Below, one piece after another: positions 53,629 to 62,935 of a stretch of 64,000 nucleotides of DNA. The translations under genes were made by a program, and so were the position numbers. The notes under the pieces are model-generated. The model was not told where the DNA came from. It did no database searches and saw only the letters and a list, made by a program, of their open reading frames with translations. The stretch spans positions 4,971,501-5,035,500 of the forward strand of contig NZ_CP150917.1 of assembly GCF_039908645.1 (NCBI RefSeq). Direction: 5' to 3'. The stretch's first letter is position 1, and each line of letters opens with the position of its first letter. The stretch comes from Pseudomonas helvetica (GTDB lineage Bacteria; Pseudomonadota; Gammaproteobacteria; Pseudomonadales; Pseudomonadaceae).

Positions 53629-55056
53629 ATGCCCTCGCTGCCTCTTCGCTTGTCTGCACTGCTTCTGGCCCTGGGCCTGAGTGCCTGCGATGACGCCCCG
53701 CGTTTCACCAAGGCCGAACCCGGTGAAGCCCGCTCCGGTGGCGCAGCGACCGTCAGAAAGACCGACCAGAATGCGTTCTCCCTGCCTTCAGCCAACCTCT
53801 CGCCGACCCGTCGGCTGGACTTCAGCGTCGGCAACAGTTTTTTCCGCAGCCCTTGGGTGATCGCCCCCTCGACCACCACCGCCCGCGATGGCCTCGGTCC
53901 GCTGTTCAACACCAACGCCTGCCAGAACTGCCATATCAAGGACGGTCGCGGTCATCCGCCGACGGCCGATTCCAATAATGCCGTGTCGATGCTGGTGCGT
54001 CTGTCGATCCCCAACGAGCCGGCCTATGCCAAGGTCATCGAGCACATGGGCGTGGTGCCTGAGCCGGTCTACGGCGGGCAACTCCAGGACATGGCCGTGC
54101 CCGGCGTCGCCCCCGAAGGCAAGGTTCGAGTCGACTATGATCCGCTCCCGGTGCGCTTTACCGACGGCACTGAAATCGAACTGCGTAAACCCAGGCTGCT
54201 GATCACCCAACTGGGCTACGGCCCGATGCATCCCGACACGCTTTTTTCCGCTCGGGTCGCCCCGCCGATGATTGGCCTCGGACTGCTCGAAGCCATCTCC
54301 GACGCAGATATCCTGGCCAACGCCGACGCCCAGGCTAAAGCCAAAAACGGCATCGCCGGACGTCCGAATCGGGTGTGGGATGACGCGCAACAAAAGACCG
54401 TTTTGGGGCGCTTTGGCTGGAAAGCCGGGCAACCGAATCTCAATCAGCAAAACGTTCACGCGTTTTCCGGTGATATGGGCCTTACGACCAGTCTGAGACC
54501 GTTCGATGATTGCACCCCGGCCCAGACCGACTGCCTGCAGGCGCCTAACGGCAATGGCCCGGATGGCGAGCCGGAAGTCAGCGACAACATCTTGCGCCTG
54601 GTGCTGTTCTATAGCCGTAACCTCGCCGTCCCGGCCCGCCGTGACGTCAACGGAGCGCAGGTTCTGGCCGGCAAAAACCTGTTCTATCAGGCCGGTTGCC
54701 AATCGTGCCACACGCCGAAATTCACCACCGCCGCGAATGCCGCAGAACCTGAACTGGCCAATCAAGTGATTCGCCCCTACAGCGACCTGCTGTTGCATGA
54801 CATGGGCGAAGGCCTGGCCGATAACCGTAGCGAATTCCAGGCTTCAGGCCGCGACTGGCGCACCCCGCCGTTGTGGGGCATTGGCCTGACGCAAGCGGTC
54901 AGTGGCCACACGCAGTTTCTGCATGACGGCCGCGCCCGCAACCTGCTCGAAGCCGTGCTCTGGCACGGCGGTGAAGCACGCGCAGCGCAGCAGCAGGTTT
55001 TAGCGTTCAATGCCGAGCAGCGCGCTGCGTTGCTGGCCTTTTTGAATTCTCTTTGA
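53629..55056 (+). CDS. Di-heme oxidoreductase-like lipoprotein (DUF1111)
   Basis: The 475-residue exported protein has a lipobox-like signal (LLLALGLSAC) and two c-type heme sites: CQNCH at 98-102 and CQSCH at 357-361. The layout fits the DUF1111 di-heme thiol-oxidoreductase-like family, related to cytochrome c peroxidases (TNACQNCHIKDGRGHPP; LLLHDMGEGLADN; WRTPPLWGIGLT). It probably performs a periplasmic redox step on iron or another substrate. The start MPSLPLRLSA at 53629 follows AGGA. It starts a probable operon with the second imelysin and DUF1513. Confidence 0.83.
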   Translation: MPSLPLRLSALLLALGLSACDDAPRFTKAEPGEARSGGAATVRKTDQNAFSLPSANLSPTRRLDFSVGNSFFRSPWVIAPSTTTARDGLGPLFNTNACQNCHIKDGRGHPPTADSNNAVSMLVRLSIPNEPAYAKVIEHMGVVPEPVYGGQLQDMAVPGVAPEGKVRVDYDPLPVRFTDGTEIELRKPRLLITQLGYGPMHPDTLFSARVAPPMIGLGLLEAISDADILANADAQAKAKNGIAGRPNRVWDDAQQKTVLGRFGWKAGQPNLNQQNVHAFSGDMGLTTSLRPFDDCTPAQTDCLQAPNGNGPDGEPEVSDNILRLVLFYSRNLAVPARRDVNGAQVLAGKNLFYQAGCQSCHTPKFTTAANAAEPELANQVIRPYSDLLLHDMGEGLADNRSEFQASGRDWRTPPLWGIGLTQAVSGHTQFLHDGRARNLLEAVLWHGGEARAAQQQVLAFNAEQRAALLAFLNSL

Positions 55057-55098
55057 CGCATTTCCCATACGCTTTTGCCCATAAAAAGGGAGCCCGAC

Positions 55099-56163
55099 AT
55101 GTTCCGCCCCAAGCTGTTGTTCACCAGCCTTGCCGCACTCGTCCTGGGTGCCTGCTCGCCCCAGGACCCTCAAGCCGTCACCTCGGCAGCCATCGCCAAG
55201 CAAGTGATTCTGCCGACCTACAGTCGCTGGGTTGAAGCCGACCGCCAATTGGCCGCCAGTGCGCTGGCCTACTGCGAAGGCAAGGCAGACCTTGCAACAG
55301 CTCGCGCCGATTTCCTCCATGCACAAAAGGCCTGGGCACAATTGCAACCGCTGCTGGTTGGCCCACTGGCCGAAGGCAATCGCTCCTGGCAGGTGCAGTT
55401 CTGGCCGGACAAGAAAAACCTGGTCGGCCGTCAGGTCGAACAATTGGTCACCGCACAACCGCAGATCGATGCCGCTGCGCTGGCCAAATCCAGCGTCGTC
55501 GTGCAGGGCCTCTCGGCCTATGAGTACATTCTGTTCGACGAAAAAACCAACGTGGCCGACGCCGCGCAAAAAGCCCGTTACTGCCCACTGCTGACGGCCA
55601 TCGGCGAGCGTCAGAAACAGCTGGCCGAAGAGATCCTCGCGAGCTGGAACAGCACCGACGGCATGCTGGCCCAGATGAGCAAATTCCCGAACCAGCGTTA
55701 CGCCGACTCTCACGAAGCCATCGCCGATCTGCTCCGCGCTCAAGTGACGGCACTGGATACCCTGAAGAAAAAACTCGGCACGCCGATGGGGCGCCAGACC
55801 AAGGGCATTCCACAGCCGTTCCAGGCCGATGCATGGCGCAGTCATTCGTCGCTGCAAAGCATGCAATCGAGCCTGGCTGCCGCCCGGACGGTCTGGGTCG
55901 GTGTCGACAACAAGGGCCTGCGTGGCCTGTTGCCGGCCGAGCAAAAGCCGCTGGCGGACAAGATCGATGCCGCCTACGCCGCGTCGTTGAAACTGTTTGA
56001 AAGCAGCCAGCGCTCGCTGACCGAAATGCTCACCGACGATGCCGGTCGCCAGCAACTCAACGACCTTTACGACAGCCTCAACGTCGTCCATCGCCTGCAC
56101 GAAGGTGAACTGGCCAAGGCGCTGGGCATCCAACTCGGCTTCAACGCCAACGACGGTGACTGA
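55099..56163 (+). CDS. Second imelysin-family lipoprotein
   Basis: The 354-residue lipoprotein (LAALVLGAC) has an imelysin domain: WVEADRQLAASALAYCEG, ARADFLHAQKAWAQLQPLLV and GLSAYEYILFDEK. The GxHxxE signature of icmP is replaced by SAYE, so the histidine is missing, as in a subset of the family. AAGGGAG precedes the ATG at 55099. The DUF1513 gene follows 14 bp after the stop. Likely role: periplasmic iron binding or delivery with its neighbours. Confidence 0.82.
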   Translation: MFRPKLLFTSLAALVLGACSPQDPQAVTSAAIAKQVILPTYSRWVEADRQLAASALAYCEGKADLATARADFLHAQKAWAQLQPLLVGPLAEGNRSWQVQFWPDKKNLVGRQVEQLVTAQPQIDAAALAKSSVVVQGLSAYEYILFDEKTNVADAAQKARYCPLLTAIGERQKQLAEEILASWNSTDGMLAQMSKFPNQRYADSHEAIADLLRAQVTALDTLKKKLGTPMGRQTKGIPQPFQADAWRSHSSLQSMQSSLAAARTVWVGVDNKGLRGLLPAEQKPLADKIDAAYAASLKLFESSQRSLTEMLTDDAGRQQLNDLYDSLNVVHRLHEGELAKALGIQLGFNANDGD

Positions 56164-56177
56164 TGAGGGGTAGCGCC

Positions 56178-57275
56178 ATGCTGCGACGTCAGGCTCTGAC
56201 ATTAGGCAGTTTGTTGCTGGGCGCCGTGACGCTGGGCGGCTGGAAGCTGTTCAAGCAAAAGGACCACGGTCCTTTGCTGCTTTCGGCGCGCGACGACAGC
56301 GACGGCAAACATTACGCCGTCGGCTATCGGCTGGACGGCACTCGAGTGTTCGCCACCGAAGTCGGCCAACGCTGCCACGACATCATCAACCACCCAGCTC
56401 TGCCAATGGCCCTGTTCGTCGCGCGGCGGCCGGGCACCGAGAGTTATCTGGTCGATCTGCGTGACGGTGCGCTGCTGCAAACCGTGGTGTCGCAACCGAA
56501 CCGGCACTTCTACGGTCACGCGGTTATTCATAAAAGCGGCGACTGGCTCTACGCCACCGAAAACGACACCAGCGACCCGGGTCGCGGCCTGCTCGGGGTG
56601 TACCGTTTCGAGGGTCAGCGATTGATTCACAGCGGTGAGATTTCCACCCACGGCATCGGCCCGCATCAAGTGTCATGGATGCCCGACGGTGAAACCCTGG
56701 TGGTGGCCAACGGCGGGATTCGTACCGAAGCCGAGAGCCGGGTCGAGATGAACCTCGACGCCATGCAACCCAGCCTGGTGCTGATGCAGCGCGATGGCAC
56801 CCTGCTGAGCAAGGAAACCCTGGCCCAGCAGATGAACAGCGTGCGTCACATGGGGATCGCCAGCGACGGCACCATCGTCACCGGCCAGCAGTTCATGGGC
56901 GCCGCCCATGAATCATCCGAGCTGTTGGCGATCAAGCGTCCCGGCCAGCCCTTCGTCGCGTTCCCGGTCGCCGAGCACCAGTTGCAGGCCATGGGGCACT
57001 ACACCGCAAGCGTCGCGGTGCACAGTGACTTGCGGCTGGTGGCGCTCACCGCACCACGCGGCAACCGTTTTTTCATCTGGGACCTGGACAGCGGCGAAGT
57101 GCGCCTCGATGCACCGCTGCCCGACTGCGCCGGTGTCGGGGCAGTGGCCGATGGCTTTGTCGTGACCTCGGGGCAAGGGCGTTGCCGTTTCTATGATTGT
57201 CGCCAGACACCGCTGCTGGCCAAGCCCCTCGAACTCCCCGCAGGGCTTTGGGATAACCACCTGCATCTGGTTTGA
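56178..57275 (+). CDS. Tat-exported DUF1513 beta-propeller protein
   Basis: The 365-residue protein begins MLRRQALTLGSLLLGAVTLG, a twin-arginine-type signal, and contains repeated WD-like blades: LLLSARDDSDGKHYAVGYRL, HGIGPHQVSWMPDGETLVVA, HPALPMALFVARRPG. It is a periplasmic seven-bladed-propeller-like protein of unknown activity. GAGGGG lies 7 nt before the ATG at 56178, preferred over the in-frame ATG at 56163. It is last in the di-heme/imelysin/DUF1513 cluster. Confidence 0.83.
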   Translation: MLRRQALTLGSLLLGAVTLGGWKLFKQKDHGPLLLSARDDSDGKHYAVGYRLDGTRVFATEVGQRCHDIINHPALPMALFVARRPGTESYLVDLRDGALLQTVVSQPNRHFYGHAVIHKSGDWLYATENDTSDPGRGLLGVYRFEGQRLIHSGEISTHGIGPHQVSWMPDGETLVVANGGIRTEAESRVEMNLDAMQPSLVLMQRDGTLLSKETLAQQMNSVRHMGIASDGTIVTGQQFMGAAHESSELLAIKRPGQPFVAFPVAEHQLQAMGHYTASVAVHSDLRLVALTAPRGNRFFIWDLDSGEVRLDAPLPDCAGVGAVADGFVVTSGQGRCRFYDCRQTPLLAKPLELPAGLWDNHLHLV

Positions 57276-57325
57276 AACCTGCGCTGCCAAATTGATCGTT
57301 CCCACTCTCAATCTGGCCTGATACC

Positions 57326-57477
57326 CCTGTAGCAGCTGGCGCAGCCTGCGTTCGAGCGCGAAGCGGTCGTAAATCCTGCAGCCACGGTTGAGCCTGACAC
57401 ACCGCGGCGCATGATTTTACGACTGCTGCGCCCGAGCGCGGACCGAGCCGAACGCAGCCTTCGGCAGCTGCTACGGG
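57326..57477. repeat. REPIN, TGTAGCAGCTG family (second copy)
   Basis: CCTGTAGCAGCTGGCGCAGC at the left and the complementary CTTCGGCAGCTGCTACGGG at the right, with the same internal GTCGTAAA / TTTTACGAC arms as the copy at 51731. It lies between DUF1513 and the RND operon. Confidence 0.85.
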
Positions 57478-57574
57478 TCAGGTGTGACCGCCGAGAGAAT
57501 GCTGTCTGGAATCACCCGCATACACGGAGTAATGTCTGGTCTGTCTCGCCTGATTTTTTCCAAGGAAGTGGAAT

Positions 57575-58726
57575 ATGCTGCGTCGCCGCATGCTGATCAT
57601 GTTGGGTGTCGTGCTGTTGATCATCCTGATGCTGGGAGGCTACAAGGCCTTCTCCATCTACAAGATGATCCAGACCTTCGCTGTGCCAAGACCACCGGTG
57701 AGCGTTGCCGTGGCCACGGCCACCGAACGGCCCTGGCAATCGCGCTTGCCCACGGTCGGCACACTCAAGGCGCTGCAAGGGGTCAACCTGAGCCTGGAGA
57801 TTGCCGGTACGGTCAAGGACGTGCAGTTCGAATCCGGGCAGAAGGTCAAGGCCGGCCAACCGCTCGTGCAACTCGACAGCGCCGTTGAAAGCGCCCTGCT
57901 GGAAACCGCCCAGGCCGACCTGGGCCTGGCGCAACTCGATTACGGCCGCGGCAGCCAACTGGTCGGCAGTCAGGCGATCTCCAAGGGCGAGTTCGACCGG
58001 CTCACCGCGGTGCTCGCCAAGAACAAGGCCACCGTCAATCAGCTCAAGGCTGCGCTGGCGAAGAAACACATCGTTGCGCCCTTCAGCGGCACCATCGGCA
58101 TTCGTCAGGTGGACGTCGGCGACTTCCTGCCCAGCGGCACGGTCATCGCCACCCTGCAGAACTTGAGTAGCCTTTACGTCGACTTCTTCGTACCGGAACA
58201 AATGGTGCCGAAAATCGCCCTCGGCCAGGCGGTTCAAGTCGCGGTCCCGGCCTACCCGACACAGAACTTCCCCGGTGCCATCAGCGCGATCAACCCCAAG
58301 GTCGAAAGCAGCACCCGCAACGTGCAGGTACGTGCCACCCTGGCCAACCCGGACGGCACATTGCTGCCGGGCATGTTCGCCAGCCTGCAGGTCATGTTGC
58401 CGGACCCGCAACCCAGAATCGTCGTACCGGAAGGCGCGATCACCTACACCCTCTATGGCAACTCTCTCTACGTGGTCGCCCAGAAGAAGGACGCGAACGG
58501 CAACGTCGAGAAAGACGACCAGGGCCAGCCGATCCTGATCGCCGAACGGCGCTTCATCGAAACCGGCGAGCGTCGCGAAGGCCTGGTGATGATCAACAAA
58601 GGCTTGCAGAACGGCGAGCAAGTGGTCAGTGCCGGTCAGATCAAACTCGACAACGGCACGCACATTGTCGTCAGCCCCGACAAGAACCTGCCAACTGAAC
58701 AGACCAGCCAACCGCGCACGAACTGA
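57575..58726 (+). CDS. mexV: RND efflux periplasmic adaptor (MexV-like)
   Basis: The 383-residue membrane fusion protein has an N-terminal TM anchor (MLIMLGVVLLIILMLGG), a lipoyl/barrel-sandwich domain (VNLSLEIAGTVKDVQFESGQ, KVKAGQPLVQLD), a helical hairpin (residues ~100-165) and a beta-barrel (NVQVRATLANPDGTLLPGM). It links the RND pump to an outer-membrane channel, which is not encoded here. The gene starts the mexVW operon, 13 bp before the pump gene. The mexV name rests on synteny with PA4374 from memory. Confidence 0.85.
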   Translation: MLRRRMLIMLGVVLLIILMLGGYKAFSIYKMIQTFAVPRPPVSVAVATATERPWQSRLPTVGTLKALQGVNLSLEIAGTVKDVQFESGQKVKAGQPLVQLDSAVESALLETAQADLGLAQLDYGRGSQLVGSQAISKGEFDRLTAVLAKNKATVNQLKAALAKKHIVAPFSGTIGIRQVDVGDFLPSGTVIATLQNLSSLYVDFFVPEQMVPKIALGQAVQVAVPAYPTQNFPGAISAINPKVESSTRNVQVRATLANPDGTLLPGMFASLQVMLPDPQPRIVVPEGAITYTLYGNSLYVVAQKKDANGNVEKDDQGQPILIAERRFIETGERREGLVMINKGLQNGEQVVSAGQIKLDNGTHIVVSPDKNLPTEQTSQPRTN

Positions 58727-58739
58727 TCAAGGAATTCCC

Positions 58740-61700
58740 ATGGCTTTTACCGATCCGTTCATTCGCCGCCCGGTGCTCGCCACCGTGGTCAGCCTGCTGA
58801 TTGTGCTGCTGGGTTTCCAGGCCTGGAGCAAACTACCGCTGCGCCAATATCCGCAAATGGAAAACGCGCTGATCACGGTGACCACGGCCTACCCCGGCGC
58901 CAACGCCGAAACCATTCAGGGCTACATCACCCAACCCTTGCAGCAAAGCCTGGCCAGCGCCGAAGGCATCGACTACATGACTTCGGTCAGCCGCCAGAAC
59001 TTCTCGGTGATTTCAATCTATGCGCGCATCGGCTCCAACAGCGACCGGTTGTTCACCGAGCTGCTGGCCAAGGCCAACGAGGTCAAGAACAAGCTGCCCA
59101 AAGACGCTGAAGACCCGGTGCTGAGCAAGGAGGCCGCAGGTGCCTCGGCGCTGATGTACATGAGTTTTTACAGCAAGGAATTGAGCAACCCGCAGATCAC
59201 CGACTACCTGTCGCGGGTGATCCAGCCCAAGCTCGCCACCCTTCCCGGCATGGCTGAAGCCGCCATTCTCGGCAATCAGGTGTTTGCCATGCGCCTTTGG
59301 CTAGACCCGGTAAAACTCGCCGGTTTCGGCTTGAGCGCCAGTGATGTCGGTAATGCAGTGCGCCAGTACAACTTTCTGTCCGCTGCCGGTGAAGTCAAAG
59401 GCGAGTACGTCGTCACCAGCATCAATGCCAACACTGAATTGAAGAGCGCCGAAGCCTTCGCCGCCATTCCGCTGAAAATCGACGGCGACAGCCGGGTACT
59501 GCTCAGCGACGTGGCGCGCGTGGAAATGGGCGCCGAGAACTACAACTCCGTCAGCTCCTTTGGCGGTACGCCGTCGGTGTACATCGGGATCAAGGCCACA
59601 CCAGCTGCCAACCCGCTGGACGTCATCAAGGAAGTGCGCAAGCTCATGCCGGAGCTGGAATCCCAGCTGCCCCCCACTCTCAAGGCTGAAATCGCCTACG
59701 ACGCCACGTTGTTCATTCAGGCCTCGATCAACGAAGTGGTGAAAACCCTCTTCGAAGCCGTGCTGATCGTGATTGTCGTGGTGTTCCTGTTCCTTGGCGC
59801 GCTGCGTTCGGTATTGATCCCGGTGGTGACCATTCCGTTGTCGATGATCGGTGTGATGTTCTTCATGCAACTGATGGGCTACTCGATCAACCTGCTGACG
59901 TTGCTGGCGATGGTGCTGGCCATCGGCCTGGTGGTGGACGACGCCATCGTCGTGGTCGAAAACATTCACCGACACATAGAAGAAGGTAAATCGCCGCTGA
60001 GCGCTGCCCTCGAAGGCGCCCGGGAAATCGCCATGCCGGTGGTCTCGATGACCATCACCCTGGCGGCGGTCTATGCGCCCATCGGCTTTCTGACGGGCCT
60101 GACCGGTGCTCTGTTCAAGGAGTTCGCGCTGACCCTGGCCGGCGCCGTGGTGATCTCCGGGATCGTTGCCCTGACGCTGTCGCCAATGATGTGCGCACTG
60201 CTTTTGCGTCACGATGAAAACCCGTCCGGCCTGGCCCATCGCCTCGATCTGATTTTCGAAGGGCTCAAGCGTCGTTATCAAAGTGTCCTGCACGGCACGC
60301 TCAATACCCGGCCGGTGGTGCTGGTGTTCGCCGTGATCGTGCTGTGCCTGATCCCGGTACTGCTCAAGTTCACCAAGTCGGAATTGGCACCGGATGAAGA
60401 CCAGGGCGTCATTTTCATGATGGCCAACGCCCCGCAAACGGCCAACCTGGATTACCTGAATACCTACACCGACGAATTCCTCGCGATATTCAAGGTGTTT
60501 CCCGAGTACTACTCGTCCTTCCAGATCAACGGATTCAATGGCGTGCAGTCAGGTATTGGCGGTTTCCTGCTCAAACCCTGGAATGAGCGCAAACGAACCC
60601 AGATGCAGATTCTGCCTGAGGTGCAGCAAAAGCTTTCGAGCATCGCCGGCCTACAAATCTTCGGCTTCAACCTGCCCTCTCTTCCGGGCACGGGTGAAGG
60701 CTTGCCGTTCCAGTTTGTGATCAACACCGCCAATGACTACGAGCCATTGCTGGAGCTGGTCAATCGGGTGAAGAAGCGTGCCCTGGAGTCCGGCAAGTTC
60801 GCGTTCCTCGACATCGACCTGGCCTTCGACAAGCCCGAAGTGGTGGTGGATATCGACCGCGCCAAGGCCGCTCAAATGGGCGTCTCGATGGAGGATCTGG
60901 GCGTGACACTGTCGACGTTGCTGGCAGAAGCCGAGATCAACCGCTTCACCATCGAGGGGCGCAGTTACAAGGTCATCGCCCAGGTCGAACGGCCTTACCG
61001 GGACAATCCCGAGTGGCTGAGCAGCTACTACGTTAAAAACACCAAGGGTGAACTGTTGCCCCTGTCGACCTTGATCAACATCAGTGACCGCGCACGACCG
61101 CGACAGCTGAATCAGTTCCAGCAACTCAACTCAGCGATTCTTTCCGGCGTTTCGACGGTCAGCATGGGTGAGGCAATCGATACCGTGCGCCAGATCGCCA
61201 AAGAGGAAGCACCACCGGGTTATGCTTTCGATTACGGCGGCGCCTCGCGGCAGTTCGTTCAGGAAGGCAGCGCCTTGTGGGTGACCTTTGCCTTGGCACT
61301 GGCGATCATTTTCCTGGTGCTGGCGGCGCAGTTCGAAAGTTTCCGCGATCCATTGGTGATTCTGGTGACCGTGCCACTGTCGATTTGCGGTGCACTGATC
61401 CCGTTGTTCCTGGGCTGGTCGAGCATGAACATCTACACCCAGGTCGGGCTGGTGACCTTGATCGGACTGATCAGCAAACACGGGATCCTGATCGTCCAGT
61501 TCGCCAACCAGTTGCGCAGGGACAAGGGCCTGACGCCCCGCGAAGCCGTGGAGCAAGCGGCAGCCATTCGCCTGCGTCCGGTATTGATGACCACGGCCGC
61601 CATGGTCTTCGGCATGGTGCCGTTGATCATCGCCACTGGCGCGGGAGCCGTCAGCCGCTACGATATCGGGATGGTGATCGCCACGGGCATGTCGATCGGG

Positions 61701-61766
61701 ACACTGTTCACGCTGTTCGTGCTGCCCTGCATCTACACGCTGCTGGCCAAGCCCGACAAACCGTAA
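58740..61766 (+). CDS. mexW: RND efflux pump, HAE1 family (MexW-like)
   Basis: The 1008-residue inner-membrane pump exports drugs using the proton gradient. It starts MAFTDPFIRRPVLATVVSLL, with TM4 carrying the proton-relay acidic pair (GLVVDDAIVVVENIHRHIEE), the duplicated halves, and the second-half signature FESFRDPLVILVTVPLSICG and GLISKHGILIVQFANQLRRD. The ATG at 58740 follows AAGGA; the frame upstream overlaps the adaptor gene. Length matches the family. A bidirectional terminator follows. Confidence 0.9.
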   Translation: MAFTDPFIRRPVLATVVSLLIVLLGFQAWSKLPLRQYPQMENALITVTTAYPGANAETIQGYITQPLQQSLASAEGIDYMTSVSRQNFSVISIYARIGSNSDRLFTELLAKANEVKNKLPKDAEDPVLSKEAAGASALMYMSFYSKELSNPQITDYLSRVIQPKLATLPGMAEAAILGNQVFAMRLWLDPVKLAGFGLSASDVGNAVRQYNFLSAAGEVKGEYVVTSINANTELKSAEAFAAIPLKIDGDSRVLLSDVARVEMGAENYNSVSSFGGTPSVYIGIKATPAANPLDVIKEVRKLMPELESQLPPTLKAEIAYDATLFIQASINEVVKTLFEAVLIVIVVVFLFLGALRSVLIPVVTIPLSMIGVMFFMQLMGYSINLLTLLAMVLAIGLVVDDAIVVVENIHRHIEEGKSPLSAALEGAREIAMPVVSMTITLAAVYAPIGFLTGLTGALFKEFALTLAGAVVISGIVALTLSPMMCALLLRHDENPSGLAHRLDLIFEGLKRRYQSVLHGTLNTRPVVLVFAVIVLCLIPVLLKFTKSELAPDEDQGVIFMMANAPQTANLDYLNTYTDEFLAIFKVFPEYYSSFQINGFNGVQSGIGGFLLKPWNERKRTQMQILPEVQQKLSSIAGLQIFGFNLPSLPGTGEGLPFQFVINTANDYEPLLELVNRVKKRALESGKFAFLDIDLAFDKPEVVVDIDRAKAAQMGVSMEDLGVTLSTLLAEAEINRFTIEGRSYKVIAQVERPYRDNPEWLSSYYVKNTKGELLPLSTLINISDRARPRQLNQFQQLNSAILSGVSTVSMGEAIDTVRQIAKEEAPPGYAFDYGGASRQFVQEGSALWVTFALALAIIFLVLAAQFESFRDPLVILVTVPLSICGALIPLFLGWSSMNIYTQVGLVTLIGLISKHGILIVQFANQLRRDKGLTPREAVEQAAAIRLRPVLMTTAAMVFGMVPLIIATGAGAVSRYDIGMVIATGMSIGTLFTLFVLPCIYTLLAKPDKP

Positions 61767-61821
61767 ATACGGACTCCGCGCAGGAGATTATGCGTTACGG
61801 CGGTTGAGCCATCTCAAAAGC

Positions 61822-61848
61822 AAAAAGCCTCGCGCATGCGAGGCCTTT
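61822..61848. terminator. Bidirectional hairpin terminator between mexW and the small exported gene
   Basis: A5, GCCTCGC / GCGAGGC with loop GCAT, then CTTT. It separates convergent transcription units. Confidence 0.75.
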
Positions 61849-61866
61849 GATGTGGGCCAAGAGGTT

Positions 61867-62097
61867 TCAACTCTGGTGTTTCATTCCCTGAGTCATGCCA
61901 AGCATGAACAAGAACAGCTCATCATTTTCGGAGTGGGTCACTGTGGATGACTTCGTAGTCCGTGGTAGCGGACAATGCACGCCGCCATTCTTTGCACTGA
62001 GAACTTGCGTACGTGGCTGCTCCAGGCCGACCACCGCCAATGAAACAACTGCCAAGGCTCCTGCCAAAAATAGCCCCCTAGCAATTTCTAGTTTCAT
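61867..62097 (-). CDS. Small exported hypothetical protein
   Basis: The 76-residue product has a hydrophobic N-terminus (MKLEIARGLFLAGALAVVSL, signal peptide or anchor) and a polar tail ending NDELFLFMLGMTQGMKHQS, with one Cys. AAGG lies upstream of the ATG at 62097. The gene starts 2 bp after the inaA stop, so it is probably co-transcribed. No function is assigned. Confidence 0.65.
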   Translation of the reverse strand: MKLEIARGLFLAGALAVVSLAVVGLEQPRTQVLSAKNGGVHCPLPRTTKSSTVTHSENDELFLFMLGMTQGMKHQS

Positions 62098-62099
62098 CG

Positions 62100-62813
62100 C
62101 TACAAACCTTTGATAGAGCTGCCAAACGCCTTCTTATAAAAATAGATGAGCTTCGCCCAATCCGCCGAGCCCCACGACGAGTGGCGGCGCAGCTGTTTCA
62201 TGTCATGCGAAGCCGCTTGCTGGCGAGTCAGGCGCTGACGGCACTTCTCCAGATCGAGTAACGCCACTTCGGCCCTGGCGGCGTCACCTTCACCGGTCAC
62301 GCGCACAAAAACATGCTTGATATACAAGCAGCTATGCTGCCAGCGCCCCTTGTGCATCCGCGCCAGGTTCTCGGCCAGGTCTTGCAGCACCCGCTCATGC
62401 AACGCCTCACCATGACGCTCGCGCCCACCGCTGGCATACCAGTCTTCAATCTCGACAAAGCCGTCCAGTGCGGCAGTCACCAACAACGCTCGCCACTGAT
62501 GCACCGGATCACGCTGGGCGCCACAGAACACCAGCTCAGGCACTCGAACATTCAGCGAACGGAGGCCGTTCAGCGCATCAAGCTCACGTAACACCGTCGG
62601 ACGACCAAACGGGTGCAACCAGCTACGGTAAATATGCCCTGTCTGGCGCTTGGCATAGAGCAGCCGGTCATGGGGGGCACGAATCCGCTGTACGCCACTT
62701 TCCCCGCCTCTCCGCACGTTGGGCTCTTCCACCCATTCACCGCGCTGATTCCAGAAATAATTGAAGCGGTCTGCAGGAGCGACTTCCATTTCCGATGCCT
62801 GTTCAACTGCCAT
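62100..62813 (-). CDS. inaA: InaA-like lipopolysaccharide kinase-family protein
   Basis: The 237-residue protein has the Kdo/WaaP-type kinase pattern: RQTGHIYRSWLHPFGRPTVL, RELDALNGLRSLNVRVPELV, NLARMHKGRWQHSCLYIKHV (catalytic-loop-like HSCLYIKH) and VALLDLEKCRQRLT (metal-binding-like DLEK). It probably phosphorylates an LPS core sugar or acts in acid/membrane-stress tolerance. It lies downstream of colS, matching the known colRS-orf222-inaA arrangement in P. putida (from memory). The start MAVEQASEME at 62813 is used. Confidence 0.85.
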   Translation of the reverse strand: MAVEQASEMEVAPADRFNYFWNQRGEWVEEPNVRRGGESGVQRIRAPHDRLLYAKRQTGHIYRSWLHPFGRPTVLRELDALNGLRSLNVRVPELVFCGAQRDPVHQWRALLVTAALDGFVEIEDWYASGGRERHGEALHERVLQDLAENLARMHKGRWQHSCLYIKHVFVRVTGEGDAARAEVALLDLEKCRQRLTRQQAASHDMKQLRRHSSWGSADWAKLIYFYKKAFGSSIKGL

Positions 62814-62820
62814 CCTTCTA

Positions 62821-62935
62821 CCTCTTTCGTAATATATAAACGCGCCGCATGCCATAGAGCGGGATACAGTCCAAATGTTCCTGAACCCGAAAATCCGCCT
62901 GCTTGAACTCCGCTTCTACGGTCGCGACCGTGGCA
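62821..62935 (-). pseudogene. Remnant of the ColRS-linked methyltransferase (orf222-like), C-terminal ~38 codons
   Basis: Directly after the colS stop, another frame reads DATVATVEAEFKQADF, then QEHLDCIPLYGMRRVYILRK and ends in TAA just before inaA. It has no start codon of its own, and upstream its frame runs into colS. The text resembles the C-terminal end of class I SAM methyltransferases. In other pseudomonads a ~220-residue methyltransferase gene lies between colS and inaA (from memory), so a deletion of most of the gene is the likely explanation. Confidence 0.45.

Noticed and set aside
59301..60437. Minus-strand frame of 378 codons inside mexW
   Set aside because: Its composition (HHRDQYRTQRAKEQEHHDNH) is typical of antisense translation of membrane-protein DNA.
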